From: Deroplatys truncata
Lineage: Eukaryota > Arthropoda > Insecta > Mantodea > Mantidae
NCBI GenBank assembly: GCA_030765065.1
Contig: CM060990.1
Span: forward strand, 5,450,001 to 5,514,000
Direction: 5' to 3'
DNA: 64,000 nt
Shown here: piece after piece, positions 57,690-64,000 of the stretch
How positions within the stretch are numbered: position 1 is the stretch's first letter
Layout: every line of letters starts with the position of its first letter
Notes under the pieces: model-generated
The model's database searches: none
What the model was told of the DNA's origin: nothing
Seen by the model: only the letters and a program-made list of their open reading frames with translations
Translations under genes and position numbers: made by a program

Positions 57690-60375
57690 GAGAATGCAAG
57701 TTAAAGATAAAGATTTTCTCGTGAGTCTACAATCTTAAAAAATTAAGTTTACTCACGTGCTGTGTATGCAACTAGCAGCCGTCCGATGAAGAAAGAAGAA
57801 GATGGAAGGGGAGGTGTTAACCCTGCCATTAGGAGCAATCCTAGTACGAGTCTCAAGCCTAGATAAAAGGGGAGAGGCACGTACGACGGACTAAATTAAG
57901 GTATGTTGATGCATGGCTTTTCATTTTGTAAACCCACAGGCAGTTTATCCCTCTCATCCTCGTCCACTAACTGTTTAACATATAAAAGGTTTGCAAGATT
58001 TAGAAAAAACGTATATAAAGTGCCGTAACGTTGGATGCGAAATGTTTATAAACTAATTACTCTCTATATTACCATGAATACCTATGATACTATCTGAATT
58101 ACCTGTTAAAATGACTTAAATACCTGTGATACTACTCGAATCAAGTGAAATTACATTAAATAGCTCTGATACGAAACCCTGATCATTGAATCTAGCCTCC
58201 TGTGATACTAGCTGAGTTACTCTAAACACCTATGATGCTTGAATCGCCCAAATACCTAGACACTATCTGAATTACCTGTTAAAATGACTCAAATACCATT
58301 GATACAACCTGAATCACCTGCATTTACCTTAAATAGCTGTGATACAAATCTCTGATCGAAATTATCAATAATATCTGTGAAGCTATGTCGATTACCTCAA
58401 ATACTTACGATATTACCTGAACTATCTGTGAAATACGAAGCTATGTTATAACCGACCCCTGGAACCTACCCTCCTGTAATGCTTGCTTAATTACTCTAAA
58501 CGCCTATGTTACTTGAATTATCCTAAATACCTACGATACCCTCTGAATTACCTGTGAAATATAAAACTATGCTATACCCAACCCTGGAATCTAACCTCCT
58601 GTGATACTAGCTGAATTAGCCTAAATACCTACGATACTAGCTGAATTACCTGTGAAATCATGCATAGCTATGATGCAGTTAGCCTCTGGAATCTAGCCCC
58701 TGTGATACTAGCTGAATTAGCTTAAATGCTCACGATACTAGCTGAATTGCCTGTGAAAATGACTTAAATACCTGTGATACTACCCGAATCATGTGAAATT
58801 ACCTTAACTAGCTCTGATACGAATTCCTGCTCTAAATTAGCACGAGCACCTGTGATACTATCTGGTTTGCCTTAAATACCAATGATACTAGATGAATTAC
58901 CTGTTAAAATGACTCAAATACCATTGATACAACCTGTATCACCTGCATTTAACTTAAATAGCTGTGATACAAATCTCTGATCGAAATTATCAATAATATC
59001 TGTGAAGCTATGTCGATTACCTCAAATACTTACGATATTACCTGAACTACCTGTGGAATACGAAGCTATGTTATAACCGACCCCTGGAACCTACCCTCCT
59101 GTAATGCTAGCTGAATTACTCTAAACGCCTGTGATACTTGAATTATCCTAAATACCTACGATACTCTCTGAATTACCTGTGAAATACGACACTAAGCTAT
59201 ACCCAACGCTAGAATCTATCCTCTTGTGATACTAGCTGAATTAGCCTAAATACCTACGATACTAGCTGAATTACCTGTGAAATCATGCAGAGCCATGATG
59301 CAGTTAGCCTCTGGAATCTATCCTCCTGTGATACTAGATGAATTCGCCTAAATACATACGATACTAGCTGAATTACCTGTGAAATCATACACTGCTATGA
59401 TGCAGTCAGCCTCTTGCAATACTAGCTGAATTACTTACCTGTTAGTGTGAGTGGGTTAGCTTTTCCCGTTGCAGGTCACCTTTTTCCCTTTATGGCTCAC
59501 CTTTTTCCCTTTGGTGGCCTCCTTTCTCCCTTTGCTGGTCACCTTTTTCCCTTTGCTGGTCACATTTTTCCCTTTACTGGTCACCTTTTTCCCTTTGCTG
59601 GTCACATTTTCCCTTTGTGGGGCACCTTTTTCCCTGAGCAGTCACCTTTTTCCCCTGAACGATTCACCTTTTCCCTGAATAGGTTACGTGATGGGCATGT
59701 CTAGAACATTGACATGAAACATATTTTCATGAAGTTCTCGCTTAAAGTCACTTTCAAGGTCTAGTATCTCCCTCCTATTCCATATCTCTCCTGTATATAA
59801 GTCCATATTCCTACTGCTACACTACCTGTCTAGCCTACCGACTCTCCCCGTTTTCCTATACCTCTCATATAAACCATACTCTACTCTCAACCACTGTCTA
59901 GTCTAGCACCTCTCCCCGTATCCCCTGCCTCTCATAAAGCGTATTCCCCCTCCTGCCCCCTGTCTAGCTGAGTATCTCCTTGGTTTCCTATCTAACATAT
60001 ATAAAACACATTCTACCTTCAACATCTGTCTATTCTAGCATAGGATCTCTCCGTTTTCTCGTCTCCTTATAAACGTATACTCAACCTGCTTAGCTTAATA
60101 CCTCTCCTCGTTTTCCTACACCTCTCATATAAACCATACTCTACTCCTCAGCCTCCTTCTAGCCTAGCACCTCTCCACGTATTCCCTATCTGTCTCATAT
60201 AAACCGCATTCCCCCTCCTTCTACCACTGTCTAGCCTAGCATCAGCCCTGGTATTCCCTATCTCGCCCATATAAACGCATTTTCCTCCTTGAACCGTCGC
60301 ATCTACCCTCGTTTTCCCTATCCTTTCCCATATAAACGCAAAAAACTGCGCTCGAATTCCTCTATATACCCTACT
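57445..60375 (-). repeat. P3 right terminal inverted repeat (2.93 kb)
   Basis: Reverse complement of 50611-53542 with few differences. The first about 245 bp (57445-57689) duplicate the 3' end of the polymerase gene, pointing rightward and lacking a promoter or start, so it is a truncated gene copy and not a second gene. Confidence 0.93.
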
Positions 60376-60381
60376 AATCCC
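60376..60381. repeat. right TSD of P3 (AATCCC)
   Basis: One mismatch from AATGCC at 50605-50610. Confidence 0.8.
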
Positions 60382-60939
60382 GCATTAGAACCTATTCCTA
60401 ATAGACTATTATTTGGAATGGTCAAAAATACAAATTTTTCTGGAAATAATAATTCAAATCCATACGAGTTTCAACATTTTGGACTTACACATTTCGCATT
60501 TATCATAAATGGTCAACAATTTCCTTCAGAAGGTCTGTCAATAGATACAAGCCACGAAAAGTGTTTCACTATGGCATATCAAGCTCTGTTCTCCGGTTCT
60601 GGTATTCATCACAGAAATAACGGAATTCAAATCGCCCACAACTTGTATATTAAGGGGCATTTCTTGCTCCTCTACGATTTAACTCCGGGCAGCTCTGCTT
60701 CAGAAGGTCATGCCAGTCTGCTGGTCAGCGGAAATGTTAAAATAGAGCTTAAATTTAAAGACAAATTAACCGAGCTATTACATGTATAATTCATTGTGAA
60801 TATGATAATAGCTTTCAAACTGCTAAAAACAGACGCATGTTTACCGACTTCTAATGAATAATATACAAATTTAAAAGCCTTTGCACAACATTCCAAACTT
60901 TAAGGGAGGTTTTTCTTCTGAAATGTTGCTTTTAATTTT

Positions 60940-61240
60940 AGTAAACCTGCCAACTTTGCTGTAAATTTAGATCCTCACAGTGCTACCCAGTTCCTGGTTC
61001 GCATTGGGTAGCTGTTACTTTTGAAAACAACTTTTTGGCAAACTATTCTTATTCATATGGATTACCTCCCTTCATAAAATCCTCAGAAGCATTTATCTCA
61101 TCACGTTCATCACATATAACCAACGCCCGCTTCAAAGCCTCTTCTCCAATGTGTGCGGCCAGTAGTATGCCTGTACACCCTCTACATCTGCACGAGAGGA
61201 TACAATATGAAGAAATGTATTACTATTTTGGACTCTGAGA
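60940..61240 (+). pseudogene. P2 adenain-like protease remnant
   Basis: Frames near 60945-61000 give PANFAVNLDPHSATQF followed, one frame over, by a WVAVTFENNF-like stretch (catalytic His region), then YSYGLPPF (acidic residue position) and, near 61150-61170, VCGQ before a stop (catalytic Cys region, with YAC following). The order fits the Polinton maturation protease. Several shifts and a stop inactivate it. Confidence 0.62.
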
Positions 61241-61383
61241 ATGCAAACCGCCAAGCACTGAATTTGTTTCGCCGAGATTTTGGTCCACAGAGGCCTTGCG
61301 ACGGTGGTCAAACTTGTAGAAGCCGGCTATAAAAGGTAAGTATGACTTATTACTTACTGATTTAGTTAAAGAAGGCCGGACCG

Positions 61384-61734
61384 TTGGTAGTGGATTATGA
61401 ATCATTGAGAGGAAATAGCAACGAAATAATAATAATAAAGGAGTTGACCATTGCTGGGAAAAATTTACTTCAAACTTTTCACCTTACAAGCCCATATGCT
61501 TGGAATCATAAGTTGGAAAATTTAAATGCACATAGCAAAAATGGCTTGAATTTTAACGACGGCTATGTGCCTTATACTATGTTAAAAACTTCTTCGAAGA
61601 CCTTGTTGCCGGACGCACATCTTTGTATGCTTACAATGATGAAAGCGTTCTGTTCTATCGGAATTAACAAGCAGGAGCTTCATAAATTTGCAGAACGAAT
61701 TCCATTGTCCAAGACCAGAAAAGCTCTATCGTAA
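61384..61734 (+). pseudogene. P2 conserved-looking unknown frame
   Basis: An open frame without an ATG at its start: VVDYESLRGNSNEIIIIKEL, then a FHLTSPYAWNHKLENLN and NGLNFNDGYVPY part, then KTLLPDAHLCML. The amphipathic, residue-balanced composition and position downstream of the P2 protease suggest a real but truncated element gene. No function is proposed. Confidence 0.5.
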
Positions 61735-61865
61735 AGTACATTGTGGAATGCCTTGCCACAAATTTGCTTCAAATCACTGTGCATGCAAACATTCTTACGC
61801 CCTGTTTAGATGGTTAAAATATCTAAAATTTAAAAAATAAACCGCAAGTTGTCCTTCAGACTCTA

Positions 61866-62093
61866 GTGCTAGACACGCTGCATCCTTCCTTGCAACAGTA
61901 TAAAGAGGAGCAGCCTACATCTCCATTTCTTCGCAGAATGGAGAAAGGTAAACTCGTGTCGAGAAGAAGACTTGCAAAGTCACTAACAGATCCGGAAACG
62001 GTCCTACATCGGCGGACACAGCACTCAAAATACATCAGTCTGGGATATTTCCCTGCAAGAAACTACGTGGAGACTGGAGAGGCAAACATGTAA
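61866..62093 (+). CDS. unknown P2 frame (75 aa)
   Basis: MLDTLHPSLQQYKEEQPTSP onward, basic in the middle (KGKLVSRRRLAKSL). Not recognised. It lies between two other unknown P2 frames. Confidence 0.35.
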   Translation: MLDTLHPSLQQYKEEQPTSPFLRRMEKGKLVSRRRLAKSLTDPETVLHRRTQHSKYISLGYFPARNYVETGEANM

Positions 62094-62156
62094 AGAGTGA
62101 TTCTTTCTCATTATTTCACCTTTTAGCTGAATAATCTACTTAAACTGGCGGAGCAC

Positions 62157-62540
62157 GTGTGCAACGACCAATCCTACAAGTGCATGGAAGAGAATTTTCG
62201 TCTTAAGAGCAACGCACAACAATATGCAAAATTACACGTAGAAGCTTCACGTATAAATTTAAGACTATGTGAAATCAATTATCTATTATTCAATGGTAAA
62301 TTTCTGCAGCGTCAATTAGACAAGAGTAATTTGGCAAAAGATGACGCTAAGCATTATATACAATTAGCTGCTAATTCTAAAATTGTTATGCCTAAAGAAA
62401 ATTCATCATATTTTGTTCTGTATGATGTAATTGGCGATGAGTTGAATACTACATTATCGGAAAATGAAATAAAGAAAATTAGTATTCTGTGTTGTTTATT
62501 TCTTACATTCATAACCTCATCCTACCTCCTGTATCATTAA
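62157..62540 (+). CDS. unknown P2 frame, helical with C-terminal hydrophobic segment
   Basis: Open from 62157; first ATG at 62184 (MEENFRLKSN). Mostly charged helical sequence ending with a hydrophobic stretch (ISILCCLFLTFITSSYLLYH) that could be a membrane anchor. No family recognised. It is the last frame before the right TIR of P2. Confidence 0.4.
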   Translation: MCNDQSYKCMEENFRLKSNAQQYAKLHVEASRINLRLCEINYLLFNGKFLQRQLDKSNLAKDDAKHYIQLAANSKIVMPKENSSYFVLYDVIGDELNTTLSENEIKKISILCCLFLTFITSSYLLYH

Positions 62541-62689
62541 CTTTCTAGATTCATTTATATTCAGTCAGTCATCAAGGTCGTATGCTTGCAACTTTTGTAT
62601 TCTGTATCACAAATAGCCTTTTATGGCAGTGAGTGTGAGCGGGCGTAATTATTATTCAGCAAGTGTCATGTCATCGCGAGATATGTTTC

Positions 62690-63135
62690 TTCACTCCATA
62701 TAATTGCAATTGCAACCTCAGGTATTAATTCCAAAAGTCTTTGTGTCAAAGACATAATTCATATTCATGTAGAGACAATTGCAATAATAGCTGCCAAGTA
62801 CTTACCCACGACGTATACGTATCATTCATCTTCTTCTAGTCAGGTGGTAACTCTTTTTAGTGTAATCAATTATAAACTTTGGTGGAAAAGTAAAGTATTT
62901 AAAAATTATTGTTGTTTATACCTGCACAATCTTTTCACTTCTTTCACCATAATTATTTCATCATCAAGTATAAATTGTGTTTCAAACAAAATGCGACACG
63001 ATTTGGTGAGTTGAATGTTCCTTCACTTATCCTCAGAATTAAAAATTTTACCGCCAAACGATCTGATTTGTGGGAGAGGTCACGTGACGAAATGCTGCAA
63101 TTTGATTGGCTGGCGAAACGCGACTCTCCACTACT
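62690..63135 (-). repeat. P2 right terminal inverted repeat
   Basis: Reads, reversed, as a diverged copy of the left TIR: AGTAGTGGAGAGTCGC, AAATTGCAGCATTTCGTCAC, then AATTTTTAAATACTTTACTT and GAAGATGAATGATACGTATA. Confidence 0.8.
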
Positions 63136-63141
63136 GTAGTA
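63136..63141. repeat. right TSD of P2 (GTAGTA)
   Basis: Matches 36339-36344 exactly; it is followed by unique sequence, not by a long AGT run. Confidence 0.8.
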
Positions 63142-64000
63142 TAACAAATTCTCCAATGCAGTAGGCTGTGTATAAAATGAAGGACATCTTTCAGAACATC
63201 AGATAAAGTGAAATGCCCGACCTACTACTTTGAAAAACATAACTTAAAATGAAACAATATAGGACAATAAAGCACAAACACTATAGCTCTGCACATATCT
63301 CCCTTCACAATCGTCATCAGACCTCAACTGTTATGCCTTAAGAGACAATTTACCTCTCTCATCCCCCCTCTCTCTTGCATACCAACATGCAACCAGCATG
63401 CCCAACGCCATAATAATATCAAGGTTAAGAAAAGAGTCACAACAATCACTCTAAGACTCCGTAAAACAAGAATTAGTTGAGTAAATACAAATGGATGCTC
63501 TGAGGAGTAAAATATCCAATCTCTTGACAAAGTTATAACAGAAAATTATTATCCGCGGTTCATTAATATGGTTATACGTTAATACTCACTTGAAAACGAC
63601 ACACATTTATTACAATGACCCAGAAGCATTCACTGAAAAAGAATCTTAAGTGTTACCTTTGTCTAGGGATGAGGACAATTAACACGAGTGATCAATAAGA
63701 TTGGATTTTCTTTAAAATTTTGTGGTCCCACTGTCCAAAAGTGAGACACTTGTCCATAGGGAGGTTCATAGTGCCATATCTCAGCAGTTGAGGCGAACAA
63801 CGCCTCCTTGTAGCTGTTTTATTTAAAGTCACTATTCCACTCTCAGAATGTGAAGCAGAAGAGGGTCGCCAGTTTCATACAGGATTATTGAACCATGATG
63901 AGGCATCAGTTTTGGTCGTCGCTTTAGAAGCCATTTACTTCACCTACTTCCTCGTTGATGTCGCAGCTCGTTCTGTTATCTCGCGCGTCAGTTGCTCTAG
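63142..64000. other. right flank, nothing recognised
   Basis: No gene, RNA or clear repeat was recognised in the last 860 bases. Confidence 0.5.

Larger units (their letters stand above)
50611..60375. mobile_element. Polinton-type element P3 (9,765 bp), polymerase only
   Basis: The ends are AGTAGGGTATATAGAGGAAT and its exact reverse complement, flanked by a near-perfect 6-bp duplication inside the P2 capsid gene. The inverted repeats are about 2.93 kb each (50611-53542 and 57445-60375), leaving only about 3.9 kb of unique sequence, which holds one gene, a DNA polymerase B. No integrase, ATPase, protease or capsid sequence was found. It is therefore non-autonomous for integration and would need another Polinton's integrase. 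Confidence 0.9.
49000..60850 (+). pseudogene. P2 major capsid protein (F54H12.2-type), split by two insertions
   Basis: The capsid of P2 belongs to the family often annotated as uncharacterized protein F54H12.2-like. Part one (about 49000-49679) contains VNNLLHSLFSQLNGVSITPS, YRSYLEAVLTYGYE and VNVQIKLTKSKDSFYLL. About 800 bp of LTR-like sequence interrupts it. Part two (50485-50610) has YDLIHVDIRSFTFGPGQSTV. P3 (50611-60375) interrupts it again. Part three (60376-60850) has PIPNRLLFGMV, NPYEFQHFGLTHFAF, HEKCFTMAYQALF and DLTPGSSASEGHASL. Additional stops occur. The order of the parts shows that both insertions landed in what was once one gene. Confidence 0.85.
36345..63135. mobile_element. 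Polinton element P2 (26.8 kb with nested insertions), decayed
   Basis: The left terminus AGTAGTGGAGCGTCGC and the right terminus (reverse complement AGTAGTGGAGAGTCGC) continue as diverged inverted repeats sharing AAATTGCAGCATTTCGTCAC and AGATCGTTTGG. The 6-bp TSD is GTAGTA. Without P3 (9.77 kb) it is about 17 kb. Remnants in order: dUTPase-like (-), PolB, ATPase, PY-like, integrase, minor capsid, pX-like core, major capsid, protease and three unknown frames (+). Every gene has many stops and shifts, so the copy is old. Confidence 0.9.

Noticed and set aside
1..64000. Cellular tRNA or rRNA genes
   Set aside because: tRNA-like box A/B sequences were seen only in SINE heads, without a complete cloverleaf; no rRNA sequence was recognised.

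Overview
The window is eukaryotic, almost certainly arthropod (probably insect) genomic DNA: AT-rich, with GT-AG introns, TATA boxes, AATAAA signals, a mariner transposon, tRNA-derived SINEs, a MITE, a LINE fragment and many microsatellites. No host gene could be recognised. The species cannot be fixed from sequence alone.

Nearly all recognisable coding sequence belongs to three Polinton/Maverick-type elements (virus-like, self-synthesising DNA transposons; the full ones have the gene set of adintovirus-like viruses). Their ends can be placed to the base because each begins AGTAG, ends CTACT and has a 6-bp target duplication. Element P1 (7925-28419, 20.5 kb, TSD GTCGCT) is nearly complete. 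It carries a small spliced gene with a duplicated Cys-rich module, a short double-jelly-roll capsid-type gene, a minor capsid (penton-like) gene, an adenain-like protease, a phospholipase A2/core protein, a packaging ATPase, a fibre-like coiled-coil protein, a PY/DUF8207-like protein, a chromodomain integrase and a six-exon DNA polymerase B. Virion genes run leftward and rightward from a divergent promoter near 13.8 kb; polymerase is transcribed leftward from its own TATA box. ATPase, fibre and PY-like genes are open; most others carry one to a few lesions, so this copy is dead but fairly young.

Element P2 (36345-63135, TSD GTAGTA, inserted in an AGT microsatellite) is an old, badly decayed Polinton of another lineage. 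Its remnants are dUTPase-like, polymerase B with a different central region, ATPase, PY-like protein, integrase, minor capsid, pX-like core, F54H12.2-type major capsid and protease. Its capsid gene is split by element P3 (50611-60375, TSD AATGCC/AATCCC), a 9.8-kb element whose only recognisable gene is a polymerase B related to that of P1. P3 has enormous near-identical inverted repeats (2.93 kb each) packed with tandem repeats, and they include the 3' end of the polymerase gene itself.

The left flank (1-7918) holds a full-length but frameshifted mariner, a satellite-bearing interspersed repeat split by a SINE with a 14-bp target duplication, and further SINE sequence. The 28.4-36.3 kb spacer holds a MITE, a 3' LINE fragment with a pentanucleotide tail, and simple repeats. 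The most notable points are the nested Polintons, the polymerase-only P3, and the duplicated phase-1 exons at the front of the P1 polymerase.
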